From: Porphyromonadaceae bacterium UBA7332
GTDB lineage: Bacteria > Bacteroidota > Bacteroidia > Bacteroidales > UBA7332
Assembly (NCBI GenBank): GCA_002471225.1
Contig: DKPO01000031.1
Location: forward strand, 51,034-115,033
DNA length: 64,000 nucleotides
Direction of reading: 5' to 3'
The notes under the pieces: model-generated
Database searches by the model: none
Told to the model about the DNA's origin: nothing
Seen by the model: only the letters and a program-made list of their open reading frames with translations
Position numbers and translations under genes: made by a program
Shown here: positions 44,497 to 53,632 of the stretch, piece by piece
Layout: each line of letters starts with the position of its first letter
Numbering within the stretch: the first letter of the stretch is position 1

Positions 44497-45438
44497 TTAA
44501 TAGGAGTTTAAAAGCTCTTTGACATATTCGTTATAGCAAGATAATTTACTTGTCTTTAAAATCTTCTTTCTCCATTTCTTGTCGGCATCAGGTAAAAGAT
44601 ATTCCCAGAAGACCTGCATTTTATTCAATATCTGGTGCTCACCGCTAAGATCTGATGAGTAGATCTCATACAGATTATTATGTAGCTCTCCTACCTTTTT
44701 ATATAGTTCCTTTGTATCCCATTTCTTTTGCTCTTTCCATTCAGCAGCAAGAGCCGGATTGGCCAGTAATCCTCTACCGATCATGATCCCTTTCAAGTGA
44801 GGAAACTGCTCCCTGATGTCAGAGATCTGTTCCGGGGTTTTGATATCTCCGTTGAGTAATAGAGGCTTCTCACAGATTTGATACACTTCTTCGAATGCGG
44901 ATAAATCAATGTTCCCTTTATATTGCTGTTTCCCATATCTAGCATGCACAGCGACCTGTGTCAAAGCTGAATCATTGATCAGAGGCATTACCCGGATCAA
45001 CTCTTCCTGACTTTCCCAGCCGAGTCTTGTCTTTAGTGAAAATTGCATTTCCGTGCGTTGATTCACTGCATCAATCAAATCTTTGATCATTGTCGGATAA
45101 GGCAATATTCCCGCCCCTTTCTTTTTATTTGCAATTAACGGAAACGGGCATCCCAGATTCAGATCCGCACAAGTGTAACCTTTTTCTAAGAATAAATCCG
45201 TTAATAAATGGAGCTCCTCAGCTGTTGATGCTATCATTTGAGGAATTACAGGATTCGTGTTATTATTCATTTCAATATCCCTCAAATCTTTATTTCGGAA
45301 TTCGCCCCTTTCAATCCGTACAAACGGAGTAAAATAAGTATCGACTCCACCAAAAATCTGATGATGTGCATTTCTGTAATTGACCTCAGTAAAGCCTTGA
45401 AGAGGTGCGAATTGTATTTCAAAATTAGTAGTGCTCAT
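44497..45438 (-). CDS. dus: tRNA-dihydrouridine synthase
   Basis: FMN enzyme that reduces uridines in the tRNA D-loop. 313 residues. FAPLQGFTEVNYR at the N-terminus binds FMN; the catalytic Cys is in LNLGCPFP near 95 (here followed by LIANKKKGAGIL); KTRLGW and VHARYGKQQYKG are further family motifs, and IMIGRGLLANP holds the phosphate of FMN. Which Dus subfamily and which uridines it modifies cannot be said. Confidence 0.9.
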   Translation of the reverse strand: MSTTNFEIQFAPLQGFTEVNYRNAHHQIFGGVDTYFTPFVRIERGEFRNKDLRDIEMNNNTNPVIPQMIASTAEELHLLTDLFLEKGYTCADLNLGCPFPLIANKKKGAGILPYPTMIKDLIDAVNQRTEMQFSLKTRLGWESQEELIRVMPLINDSALTQVAVHARYGKQQYKGNIDLSAFEEVYQICEKPLLLNGDIKTPEQISDIREQFPHLKGIMIGRGLLANPALAAEWKEQKKWDTKELYKKVGELHNNLYEIYSSDLSGEHQILNKMQVFWEYLLPDADKKWRKKILKTSKLSCYNEYVKELLNSY

Positions 45439-45531
45439 TGTTTTTATATATCTCAGACAAAGTTACCTCTTTGAAAATCATCTCAAACTAACTCTTATAC
45501 AAAAAATATACACTTGTTCTCAATAAATCCT

Positions 45532-45539
45532 TATATTTG
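45532..45539 (+). promoter_or_regulatory. -7 element of DUF4254-GT9 cluster
   Basis: TATATTTG, 40 nt before the DUF4254 start. The -33 is not clear. Confidence 0.5.
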
Positions 45540-45579
45540 TCCGATACAATATAATGTTGAATCAAATAACTCTATAATT

Positions 45580-46185
45580 ATGAAGTTTAGCGAATTATCA
45601 AACCAAATATTCTCCGATTGTACTAATTATTATCATACAATGGATAATGTAGACGCTCAAATGGAAAATCCGTATGAATTGCGCTCTATTGAATACTATC
45701 TATTTTTGAAAAACTGGATTGATGCAGTTCAATGGCATTTGGAAGATATTATTCGTGATCCGCAGATTGATCCGGTTCAGGCATTGGTAATTAAGAGACG
45801 TATTGATAAGTCGAATCAGGACAGAACTGATTTAGTGGAACTATTGGACAGCTACTTCTTAGATAAATATAAAGATATCAAAGCAGATGCGAATGCTCAG
45901 ATCAATACAGAAAGTCCGGCTTGGGCCCTTGATCGTTTATCAATTCTTGCATTGAAAATTTACCATATGGAGCAAGAAGTTGCACGTGAAGATGCTGCAG
46001 CTGCTCATATCGAACAATGTCAGAATAAACTAAATATACTTCTTGAACAGAAAAGTGACTTATCAACAGCTATTGATCAGTTATTAACAGATATTGAAAA
46101 TGGCAAGAAATATATGAAAGTATATAAGCAAATGAAGATGTATAACGATCCGAGCTTGAACCCGGTACTTTATGCAAAGAAATAA
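45580..46185 (+). CDS. DUF4254 protein
   Basis: 201 residues from the ATG at 45580 (MKFSELSNQIF), preferred over an upstream in-frame start that runs through the promoter. Mostly helical and charged with no signal peptide. LRSIEYYLFLKNWIDAVQWHLEDIIRDP is the DUF4254 core. The function is unknown, but in Bacteroidota the family is regularly found directly before a GT9 heptosyltransferase-like gene, as here, where the two overlap by 14 nt. A role in lipopolysaccharide or other surface glycan assembly is therefore suggested by context alone. Confidence 0.8.
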   Translation: MKFSELSNQIFSDCTNYYHTMDNVDAQMENPYELRSIEYYLFLKNWIDAVQWHLEDIIRDPQIDPVQALVIKRRIDKSNQDRTDLVELLDSYFLDKYKDIKADANAQINTESPAWALDRLSILALKIYHMEQEVAREDAAAAHIEQCQNKLNILLEQKSDLSTAIDQLLTDIENGKKYMKVYKQMKMYNDPSLNPVLYAKK

Positions 46186-47215
46186 GAAAATACTGATAAC
46201 TCGTTTTTCTGCTATCGGGGATGTCGCTATGACTATCCCCGTAGTTTATTCTTTTGCACGTCAGTATCCGGATATTGATGTGTTCTTTATGTCACAGCCA
46301 TTTTTGAAGCAACTGTTTATTGATCCTCCGCAAAATCTTTATTTCATTGGATTTGATTCAAAAACGGATGGTAAAAATCTGGCTGCACTGACACGTTTCT
46401 TTTTTTCTTTGCAAAAAGAGAAGTTTGATCAGATTATAGATTTGCATGATGTGCTTCGTACAAAATATCTGCGATTCTTATTTGCGGTTAGCGGAGTTCC
46501 TTCATTTCATATCGATAAAGGGCGTAAGGAAAAGAAAGATCTCACAAGTCAGCATAAAAAAGAATTCAAACCACTACGCACATCCATAGACCGGTATGCG
46601 GATGTTTTTAAAAAAGCGGGTTATTCATTTGATATAACCTTCAGATCATTATTCCAATATACTAAACCTTCGACTTCGAAAATCCATAAGCTTTTTGGAA
46701 CGAAAGATACTCCCTGGATAGGAATTGCTCCTTTTGCTAAACATGCGGGTAAAATATATCCCTTGGAAAAGATGGAAATGCTGATCCGATCCTTATCGGA
46801 ACAAGGATATAAATTGTTTTTGTTCGGAGCAGGAAAAGAGGAGTTGCAATCTTTCGAATTATGGGCCTCAAAATACTCTGATGTGATCGTTGTCGGCAGA
46901 CAACTTAAATTAGCAGAGGAGCTTTTGCTGATGAATGAGTTAGATTTAGTTGTGAGTATGGATTCTGCAAATATGCATTTTGCCTCTCTGGCCGGAACCC
47001 CTGTGGTATCGATCTGGGGTGCAACCCATCCTTATGCAGGATTCTTAGGATTCAATCAGGCCGATGAAAATGTGATTCAGACAGATCTTCCTTGCAGACC
47101 TTGTTCTGTTTTCGGAAATAAACCATGTTTGCGGAAAGATTATGCCTGTTTAAATCAGATTGCTCCTGAGAGAATCTTTGAAAAGATTCAGCAATTGTTA
47201 ATCACTAAGAAATAG
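46172..47215 (+). CDS. glycosyltransferase family 9 (heptosyltransferase-like)
   Basis: 347 residues, GT-B fold. ILITRFSAIGDVAMTIPVVYSF at the start is the GT9 signature; the C-terminal domain has MNELDLVVSMDSANMHFASLAGTPVVSIWG, the nucleotide-sugar binding region, with Cys-rich CRPCSVFGNKPCLRKDYACL near the end as in heptosyltransferases. It probably adds a heptose or similar sugar to lipid A core. Translationally coupled to the DUF4254 gene by a 14-nt overlap, and followed by a lipopolysaccharide-kinase-like gene. Confidence 0.88.
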   Translation: MQRNKKILITRFSAIGDVAMTIPVVYSFARQYPDIDVFFMSQPFLKQLFIDPPQNLYFIGFDSKTDGKNLAALTRFFFSLQKEKFDQIIDLHDVLRTKYLRFLFAVSGVPSFHIDKGRKEKKDLTSQHKKEFKPLRTSIDRYADVFKKAGYSFDITFRSLFQYTKPSTSKIHKLFGTKDTPWIGIAPFAKHAGKIYPLEKMEMLIRSLSEQGYKLFLFGAGKEELQSFELWASKYSDVIVVGRQLKLAEELLLMNELDLVVSMDSANMHFASLAGTPVVSIWGATHPYAGFLGFNQADENVIQTDLPCRPCSVFGNKPCLRKDYACLNQIAPERIFEKIQQLLITKK

Positions 47216-47263
47216 ATGCGGATTGGATATCTGTTTCTTAGAATTGAATAGTATACAAGTTTA

Positions 47264-48025
47264 ATGAAAACAACAGTCGTTGTAAATCCTAAATACGAGC
47301 ATTTAAGATCCTTTATTGCTGCGTTACCCGATACTTTTGATAATTCCGGGACCGTCATTTATGATGCAAGGAATCAGCTTCGGGAGTTTAATGTAGATGG
47401 TCTTTATATAATTGTCAAAAGATACAAGGTTCCACATATCGTTAATCAGATTATTTATTCCTATTTCAGAGAATCTAAAAGTGCACGGGCTTATCATTAT
47501 GCACTTAGACTTCTGAATCAGGGATTCGATACTCCCGAACCGGTAGCTTATATTGAAACTTCCCGCAAAGGACTTTTCAATTATAGTTACTTTGTATCGT
47601 TAAGAGCTAAAAACGTTCGTCTGCTGAGAGAATTCAGTGACTTTCAGATTGACGGAAGGGAACATATTGCTCAAGCTTTAGGCAGTTATATGGCTGATTT
47701 ACATAATGCCGGTATCGTGCATGAAGATTTTTCACCCGGAAATATTCTTTTTGATGAAAAAGACGGTAAAGTCGAGTTTACCTTGATTGATATTAATCGG
47801 ATGAGCTTTAAAAAACTAAATCAGGAAGAGAGCTTTCAGTCTTTCCGCAGGTTATATGGTTGTGACCGGTTTTATGAAATCGTCGCTAAATCATATGCAG
47901 CGAAAAGAGGCTTTGATCCTGAGTTGACATCTGAAAGAGTAAAACGTATTATTCATGAGTTTCATGATAAGAAAAATGAATCAATTCTTCGTAAACAACA
48001 ATTGAAGAAGATAATAAACAAATAA
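47264..48025 (+). CDS. lipopolysaccharide kinase (Kdo/WaaP, InaA-like) family protein
   Basis: 253 residues with a small protein-kinase-like fold. The catalytic loop is HNAGIVHEDFSPGNILF (HED in place of HRD, Asn kept), followed by LIDINR in place of DFG, as in WaaP/InaA/Kdo kinases that phosphorylate core sugars. K in DGLYIIVKRYKVP is the likely ATP-binding Lys. Its position just after the GT9 gene supports a role in phosphorylating the lipopolysaccharide core; substrate not known. Confidence 0.82.
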   Translation: MKTTVVVNPKYEHLRSFIAALPDTFDNSGTVIYDARNQLREFNVDGLYIIVKRYKVPHIVNQIIYSYFRESKSARAYHYALRLLNQGFDTPEPVAYIETSRKGLFNYSYFVSLRAKNVRLLREFSDFQIDGREHIAQALGSYMADLHNAGIVHEDFSPGNILFDEKDGKVEFTLIDINRMSFKKLNQEESFQSFRRLYGCDRFYEIVAKSYAAKRGFDPELTSERVKRIIHEFHDKKNESILRKQQLKKIINK

Positions 48026-48054
48026 AGAAACCTCTAATATACGATTTAACGGAT

Positions 48055-48780
48055 ATGAAACGAGATATTGATATTATTCTTGACAATTTGGATGAGCTTC
48101 GTGCCTTGATTCAGGCGATGAGCGAAGAAGATGATATTCCGTCGATCTTATTCAAATTCTCTTATGAGAAAACTCATAAGATCGAGAAACTTTTGCAGGA
48201 AATGCAAGAGGCTCAAAGTCGTAAGGAGCTTAATGAGGAAACAGGTCCTGAGCAGTTATCAACAACTGTTGAACAACCGGTTAATAAAGAGGTTGTAGCT
48301 GAGAATCATTCGGTTATAGCTCCTGAAAAGGAAGTAGAGATCACTCCCGAACCGATTATTAACAACCTTATTGAGCCAAGCTTGATCACGTCAGACAATA
48401 TTGAAGATATTACGACACAGGTTGGAATAATCGAAGAGCTGAAGCCGGCACAGGATTCTCAGATAGCTATGGAATCTTTTGAGCATGAGGTATTGGCAGA
48501 GAAGTTTATTCACAGCGATTCAAGCTTAACTTTGAACGAAAAAATCACGCAGAATTCAAAGGAAGATATTCGTAAATCACTTTCATTAAATGATAGATTC
48601 CGTTTTTCACGTGAACTATTTAATAATGATAATGTTAGTATGGAAAAATGCTTTGATTTGATTAATCATGCAGCATCTTATCCTGAACTGGAGAAGGAAT
48701 TAACCGATACGCTGAATTGGGACAAAAACAATGCGTGCGTGATCGAATTTCTTGCTTTAGTAAAAAAGCGGTTTAATTAA
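48055..48780 (+). CDS. conserved hypothetical protein with disordered acidic centre
   Basis: 241 residues, family function not recognised. The N-terminus (about 1-65) is helical and acidic, the centre (about 65-165) is low-complexity and rich in Glu, Pro, Ile and Thr, and the C-terminus (about 175-241) is a compact conserved-looking module: KSLSLNDRFRFSREL, then CFDLINHAASYPELE and FLALVKKRF. The same C-terminal type occurs in other Bacteroidota proteins of unknown role. Cytosolic, since no signal peptide is seen. It starts 29 nt after the kinase and ends 17 nt before rsmI. Confidence 0.7.
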   Translation: MKRDIDIILDNLDELRALIQAMSEEDDIPSILFKFSYEKTHKIEKLLQEMQEAQSRKELNEETGPEQLSTTVEQPVNKEVVAENHSVIAPEKEVEITPEPIINNLIEPSLITSDNIEDITTQVGIIEELKPAQDSQIAMESFEHEVLAEKFIHSDSSLTLNEKITQNSKEDIRKSLSLNDRFRFSRELFNNDNVSMEKCFDLINHAASYPELEKELTDTLNWDKNNACVIEFLALVKKRFN

Positions 48781-48797
48781 AAACAACCTGTATTGAA

Positions 48798-49472
48798 ATG
48801 GGAAAATTATATGTAGTGCCAACTCCGATCGGAAATCTGGAAGATATGACTTTCAGAGCTATCCGAATACTGAAAGAAGCGGATATTATCCTTGCAGAAG
48901 ATACGCGGACGTCGGCACATCTGATGAAGCATTTTGAAATTCAGACTAAAATGCACTCTCATCATAAGTTTAATGAACATAAGACTGTCGAACACGTTGC
49001 TTCCCGAATAAAAGCAGGTGAGACGATTGCTTTGATTTCTGATGCAGGTACGCCTGCTATCTCTGATCCCGGTTTTTTATTAGTCAGAGAGTGTGTCAAA
49101 GCCGGTATTGAAGTTGAGTGTTTACCCGGAGCAACAGCACTGATCCCGGCATTGGTGGTTTCCGGTTTACCGAATGATAAGTTTTGTTTTGAAGGCTTTC
49201 TACCTCAGAAGAAAGGTCGTATGACCCGAATGAAGGAGTTGGCAGAAGAACCAAGAACTATCGTATTTTATGAATCACCTTATCGTGTAGTGAAGACGCT
49301 TACTCAATTAGCCGAGCACTTTGGTGAAGAAAGACAAGCTTCATGTTCAAGAGAGTTGTCTAAACTTCATGAACAAACTGTTCGTGGTACATTGAAAGAG
49401 TTAATCGCTCACTTTACCGAAAAAGAACCGAAAGGTGAGTTTGTTATGGTTGTTGCCGGAAAACCGGAATAA
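48798..49472 (+). CDS. rsmI: 16S rRNA (cytidine(1402)-2'-O)-methyltransferase RsmI
   Basis: 224 residues of the tetrapyrrole-methylase-like RsmI family, which methylates C1402 in the 30S decoding centre. GKLYVVPTPIGNLEDMTFRAI, AEDTRTS, ISDAGTPAISDPG (SAM binding) and PFYESPYR-type FYESPYRV motifs are all present. Last gene of the run that begins at the DUF4254 gene; it is a core translation gene and need not be linked functionally to the cluster before it. Confidence 0.95.
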   Translation: MGKLYVVPTPIGNLEDMTFRAIRILKEADIILAEDTRTSAHLMKHFEIQTKMHSHHKFNEHKTVEHVASRIKAGETIALISDAGTPAISDPGFLLVRECVKAGIEVECLPGATALIPALVVSGLPNDKFCFEGFLPQKKGRMTRMKELAEEPRTIVFYESPYRVVKTLTQLAEHFGEERQASCSRELSKLHEQTVRGTLKELIAHFTEKEPKGEFVMVVAGKPE

Positions 49473-49483
49473 ATAGCAATTCC

Positions 49484-49513
49484 CTTGTTATAATAAAAAA
49501 AAGAGTATATTTG
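49484..49513 (+). promoter_or_regulatory. promoter of coiled-coil lipoprotein gene
   Basis: CTTG 49484-49487, 18-nt spacer, TATATTTG 49506-49513. It implies a leader of about 100 nt. Confidence 0.65.
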
Positions 49514-49617
49514 AAACTTGTCACAGAGTCTTATAATAAAATTGAATGTTGTCGTGTCTGTTTATAAGCTTCATGTGCAAAATGAAAGAAAATAATCGAT
49601 AACTAAATTTTAAGAAG

Positions 49618-50484
49618 ATGAAGAAAGTAATCCTTCCATTTATTGCTTTTGCAATGTTATTCTCCAGCTGTGGAGAAGGTGGTTCAGACAAACAACTTCG
49701 TGAAGAGAATGATTCATTGAAGATGGCCTTACAACAATCTCAATCAGAATTTGATGAGACTATTGCTATGCTGAATGATGTCGAATCAGGTTTTCAAAAA
49801 ATTCGCGAAGCTGAAAATTTTGTGACTATTCAGGCTTCTCAGGAAGTATCACCAAGCAGACGTGAACGTTTGAACAATGATATCGCGATGATCACTGAGA
49901 CTTTGAATAAGAATAAAGAGCAATTGACTAAGTTAAAAGCCCAACTGAATAAATCAGGAAACAAGTCGAAAGAGATGCAGAAAATGATCGATCGTCTGAC
50001 TACTGAAGTTGAGCAAAAAACACAGCTGATTGTTACGCTACAGGAAGAACTGGCTAAGAAAGATATTCGTATCAATGAATTAGATCGTTCTGTTGCTTCG
50101 TTGAATACTCAGGTTACTCAAATATCTGAAGAAAATCAACAACAGAAAACAACTATTAAAGAGCAAGATAAAGAATTGAATACAGGTTGGTACGTTTACG
50201 GAACCAAATCTGATTTGAAAAAACAAAATATCTTGAGCGGTGGTGGTTTATTTAAAAAGAAAGAGTTGCTTCGTGGTGATTTTAACAAAGAAGTATTCAA
50301 CCATGTTGATATCCGTAAGTTGAAGGTGTTAGAAATTCCGGCTAAGAAAGCTAAAATTCTGACTAACCATCCCGAAGGAACTTATACGCTTGGAAAAGAT
50401 GCCAGCGGACAAATGGTTCTGACTATTACAGATCCAAATGCTTTCTGGAGTCTGTCACGTTATTTAGTAGTTGAAATAGATTAA
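49618..50484 (+). CDS. lipoprotein with long coiled coil, function unknown
   Basis: 288 residues. Signal peptide with lipobox (LFSSC, Cys near 19), then a long coiled coil of about 25-190 (heptads in LREENDSLKMALQQSQ, TEVEQKTQLIVTLQEELAKKD and LNTQVTQISEENQQQ), then a C-terminal domain of about 95 residues that begins GWYVYGTKSDLKKQNIL and has beta-strand character (NHPEGTYTLGKDASGQMVLTI). Probably a cell-envelope lipoprotein, perhaps spanning a gap between membranes. Monocistronic with its own promoter and terminator. No homologue of known function is recognised. Confidence 0.75.
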   Translation: MKKVILPFIAFAMLFSSCGEGGSDKQLREENDSLKMALQQSQSEFDETIAMLNDVESGFQKIREAENFVTIQASQEVSPSRRERLNNDIAMITETLNKNKEQLTKLKAQLNKSGNKSKEMQKMIDRLTTEVEQKTQLIVTLQEELAKKDIRINELDRSVASLNTQVTQISEENQQQKTTIKEQDKELNTGWYVYGTKSDLKKQNILSGGGLFKKKELLRGDFNKEVFNHVDIRKLKVLEIPAKKAKILTNHPEGTYTLGKDASGQMVLTITDPNAFWSLSRYLVVEID

Positions 50485-50500
50485 TACTATTGTACCATAT

Positions 50501-50538
50501 AGCGAGCTATTCCTTTTGTGAATAGCTCGCTTTTTTAG
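50501..50538 (+). terminator. intrinsic terminator after lipoprotein gene
   Basis: GCGAGCTATTC (50502-50512) pairs with GAATAGCTCGC (50520-50530) around CTTTTGT, followed by six T. Confidence 0.93.
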
Positions 50539-50549
50539 TTTAAACACAT

Positions 50550-51245
50550 ATGAAATATAAATCTTTATTTATTGATTTAGATGATACGCTTTGGGATACT
50601 GATGCGAATATGAGGCAAAGTTTATCGGAACTTTACGAACAGCACCAAATGGAAAAATATTTTGATTCATTTGAGCAGTTTGACCGATTATATACACCTC
50701 ACAATCATAATTTATGGAGTCAATATCATCAAGGAGAGATAAAGAAAGAATTCCTGATGGCTGAAAGATTCGTCTACCCTTTCAGTCAGGTTGGCTATGA
50801 TATTGATCGCGTTTATGCACGACATTTGAATGATGAATTCATGCTCAATACAACCACAAAAACGAAACTGGTTTCGGGTGCGATTGAGCTGTTGGATTAT
50901 CTGGCTGTAAATTACAAAATGTATATATTGTCCAACGGGTTTGAAGAGGTACAGTATAAAAAACTGGCAAACTCAGGTATTGATAAATACTTTGATAAAG
51001 TTATTCTGTCTGATCAGGTCGGATATAATAAGCCACATCCCAAAATTTTCGATTTTGCATTGAAGTCAACAAATTCCCGAAAAAAAGAATCTATTATGAT
51101 AGGTGATAATTTTGATACGGATATCACGGGAGCTAAGAATTCGAATATGGATCAGATCTTTTTTAAGAATATCGGCGAGTATAACATTAAGTTTGATCCG
51201 ACTTACACGGTGTGTAAATTACAGGAGATACACGATATACTTTAA
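50550..51245 (+). CDS. yjjG: HAD-family nucleotidase, YjjG type
   Basis: 231 residues of the haloacid dehalogenase superfamily. Motif I is FIDLDDTLWDT at residue 6 (nucleophile Asp), motif II is ILSN near 133, motif III includes KPHPKIF (Lys near 155) and motif IV MIGDNFDTDI near 180. The cap is alpha-helical (C1). These features and the length match YjjG, which removes phosphate from noncanonical pyrimidine nucleotides, but substrate assignment from motifs alone is tentative. Confidence 0.85.
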   Translation: MKYKSLFIDLDDTLWDTDANMRQSLSELYEQHQMEKYFDSFEQFDRLYTPHNHNLWSQYHQGEIKKEFLMAERFVYPFSQVGYDIDRVYARHLNDEFMLNTTTKTKLVSGAIELLDYLAVNYKMYILSNGFEEVQYKKLANSGIDKYFDKVILSDQVGYNKPHPKIFDFALKSTNSRKKESIMIGDNFDTDITGAKNSNMDQIFFKNIGEYNIKFDPTYTVCKLQEIHDIL

Positions 51246-51298
51246 TATGAAAGATTCTATTCAAAGGTCTTTGCTTTGGATGGCTAATCGATTATACA

Positions 51299-51357
51299 TA
51301 ACAAAGGCACTTCGTCATTATATATTCGTATATAGATGATGAAGTGCCTTTGTTTTA
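51299..51357. terminator. bidirectional terminator between yjjG and GT2 gene
   Basis: AACAAAGGCACTTC pairs with GAAGTGCCTTTGTT and the interior adds more paired bases; A-rich on the left, TTTTAC on the right. Confidence 0.88.
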
Positions 51358-51389
51358 CTTATCAGGTGTGATATTCTCTTTCCTGTTTC

Positions 51390-52136
51390 TTATTTTTCTT
51401 TAATCTCCCATATCTTTGCGATCGTAATAAACTTATAAAAGCTATTCAGGATCGCATAACATAATCCCGCTTTACCATCTCTGAATCCACCTTTAAGCAG
51501 ATACATTCGAATAAATCTGTAGAAACACTTAAACAACATTTTCAATTGTCCGTATTGCTCCATCTGACGTCTTTCAAGTTCAATGTCAGTGTATTTATTC
51601 ATCTTACTTACGAAATTGGAAACGGTAGTCCCTTGCATACGGTGATCGATAGAAAACTCCTTTTTAGCAGGCGCTTTTTCAGTTCTCCCTTTTATTTGAG
51701 GAACGGCATGAATAGTTGGCGGCCAATAGATCGAATCTTTTTTGAAGAGACGAAAATGATAGTCCGGATAGTAGCCATGCATAAATTTACCCATGAAGAA
51801 ATTCATAGTAGCAAGCGCTAAACCGTCGGCGGCATTTTCTTTTCTTATATATTCATACAAATAATTTCTCAGAGAATCGGAAATCATCTCATCTGAATCC
51901 ACGATTAATACCCATGAATGAGAAGCATGCGAAATAGCATAATTACGTGCCGGTTCTACGTATCCTACCGGTTCATGCATAATGACCGTACATTTATATT
52001 CTTCAGCTATAGCAAGAGTTTCGTCTGTACTATGCATGTCACAAAGAATGACTTCATCAAAAGATTTTACCGATTCAAGACAAGGTCTTAATGTCTTAGC
52101 GGAATTGTAAGTGTTTATTATGACTGAAATTGACAT
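51390..52136 (-). CDS. glycosyltransferase family 2
   Basis: 248 residues, GT-A fold. ISVIINTYNSAKTLRPCLESV is the N-terminal nucleotide-binding strand, CDMHSTDET is the first acidic motif and VLIVDSDEM the DxD that binds the metal. The C-terminus is helical and basic, with FKCFYRFIRMYLLKGGFRDG membrane-proximal, as in lipopolysaccharide core glycosyltransferases of the WaaE/KdtX type. Monocistronic; the acceptor sugar is unknown. Confidence 0.88.
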   Translation of the reverse strand: MSISVIINTYNSAKTLRPCLESVKSFDEVILCDMHSTDETLAIAEEYKCTVIMHEPVGYVEPARNYAISHASHSWVLIVDSDEMISDSLRNYLYEYIRKENAADGLALATMNFFMGKFMHGYYPDYHFRLFKKDSIYWPPTIHAVPQIKGRTEKAPAKKEFSIDHRMQGTTVSNFVSKMNKYTDIELERRQMEQYGQLKMLFKCFYRFIRMYLLKGGFRDGKAGLCYAILNSFYKFITIAKIWEIKEK

Positions 52137-52284
52137 TATGAATAGGTTGCTTTATATTTTGTGTCTGTGTAAACTCGGAATAAGAGTGCTGATTTTAAAT
52201 CAATTTTCAAAAATAGTAAAATATTAAGCATGACGTAAAGGTTCGCTGATTAATGATAGCGAAAAGACTGATATCCTGGTATTC

Positions 52285-52803
52285 TTAATATTTTAAATGT
52301 CTTATATACTTGACTTCTATTAGTTCCACAGGTCCGGAGTTCTGCTCTTTTACTTCAATAAAAAAGATCTTCTTATTTTGAAGGCTGACGCAAAATCGTG
52401 AAAATGACTTCTTATCAGAATTTGATAACGTATTATTGAGATCAATACTGTTAAAACTGACAAGTTTATCCTCTTTCATAATGATACTCATGTTCTTTTG
52501 AACTTTATCAACAGCTTCCGGCTGGAAGATATAACTGGTTTCCGTATGAATAAAATCTTCTCTGATATGTTTGCTTTTGGAGCGTATTTTAAAAAGGATC
52601 GTAGGTTTTTCTGAACTGTCCGAAGCAGGGATTACAGCTTTCATTATTCCTTCGTCAGTCTGCATATTCGATATTTTCACGAAAATATAAACGACATCAG
52701 GATCGGAAGCCGCAATATCCGGAAAAACGAAAGATAAGAGTATGCCAAGAAGTAAATATCTTCTCAGGAATTTCTTAATATGTATTACTGTTGGCAAGTT
52801 CAT
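52285..52803 (-). CDS. secreted hypothetical protein
   Basis: 172 residues with an N-terminal hydrophobic segment (RRYLLLGILLSFVFPDIAAS) that looks like a signal peptide after a basic start. The rest is beta-rich (VVYIFVKISNMQTDE, KPTILFKIRS, SFSRFCVSLQNKKIFFIEV). No family is recognised. The gene starts 10 nt downstream of the putative metallopeptidase on the same strand, so the two are probably expressed together. A role as partner, inhibitor or substrate-recognition protein is possible but cannot be told from sequence. Confidence 0.6.
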   Translation of the reverse strand: MNLPTVIHIKKFLRRYLLLGILLSFVFPDIAASDPDVVYIFVKISNMQTDEGIMKAVIPASDSSEKPTILFKIRSKSKHIREDFIHTETSYIFQPEAVDKVQKNMSIIMKEDKLVSFNSIDLNNTLSNSDKKSFSRFCVSLQNKKIFFIEVKEQNSGPVELIEVKYIRHLKY

Positions 52804-52813
52804 AATCCTAAAT

Positions 52814-53422
52814 TTAATACGTTACTTGATAGCGATGAAATAATGCGATTAACTCATCCTGTTTTTCAAAAGGTAAATCTTCGAAAACCGGAGAACCGAC
52901 CGTTCCTGCATATTGTGCCATTTCATAAAACTGATCGGACTGATCAGGAAATAGCTTTTTTAAAGCATCCAAATATAACGGATCTTTACTCATATCTTCA
53001 TGATCTTTCTCATTTTCTGAATTATTTCCTTTATACATGTGATACATCTCATGAAGCAGAATCAGCTCAATCGTTTGCTGCGGTAATTGTTTGAATAAGT
53101 CATAGTCATAGATAAACTTAAACTTCATCTCATCCCCTTTATAGATCTTTAAAGTGACAATCCTGTCTGTATTAGCGGCCGGAACAAAATTGATACTCCG
53201 GTCATTCAAGGCTGTAATGAAATTTTTGGCGATAGACAGCGTGTCTGTTTTCAGAATGAAATCATTCAAAGCTTTAGTAAATACATCGTTGCCTGTAATC
53301 GTAAAATTCATAGGAGCATTTACGCCACTTCTCTCCTCTTTTTCGTTTAGAAAAGGACGAGTAGTGAATGCTTCAATAAGAAGAAAAAAGCATATACAAA
53401 ATATGTATTTCACAAAATTCAT
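52814..53422 (-). CDS. putative exported zinc metallopeptidase (HExxH)
   Basis: 202 residues. The N-terminus (FVKYIFCICFFLLIEAF) is hydrophobic and fits a signal peptide or anchor. After an N-terminal region with a predicted beta part, residues near 125-135 give IELILLHEMYHMYKG, the HExxH zinc motif with a helix context (LILLHEMYH) normal for zincins; a further His in KDHEDM may be the third ligand. The C-terminal 60 residues (LYLDALKKLFPDQSDQFYEMAQYAG) are helical. No family beyond zincin is recognised. It is the first gene of a two-gene operon with the following secreted protein. Confidence 0.65.
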   Translation of the reverse strand: MNFVKYIFCICFFLLIEAFTTRPFLNEKEERSGVNAPMNFTITGNDVFTKALNDFILKTDTLSIAKNFITALNDRSINFVPAANTDRIVTLKIYKGDEMKFKFIYDYDLFKQLPQQTIELILLHEMYHMYKGNNSENEKDHEDMSKDPLYLDALKKLFPDQSDQFYEMAQYAGTVGSPVFEDLPFEKQDELIALFHRYQVTY

Positions 53423-53632
53423 TCTGGCAGATCGATATAGCTTTTTATTTATTTAGATAAACGTATCTTCAGAGTCTTTGTTCTGTATTTGCGTATAAAT
53501 CAGCTTTTATACGTTTTATTACAAGTTTGATACGGAGCTGTTTTTTTATAGAACGCATAGTTTTTATCGTTAAAATGAACCTATTTAATTTTCTTCTTGT
53601 TTTTTGAGATATAACAATTTAAAAAACAAGCT

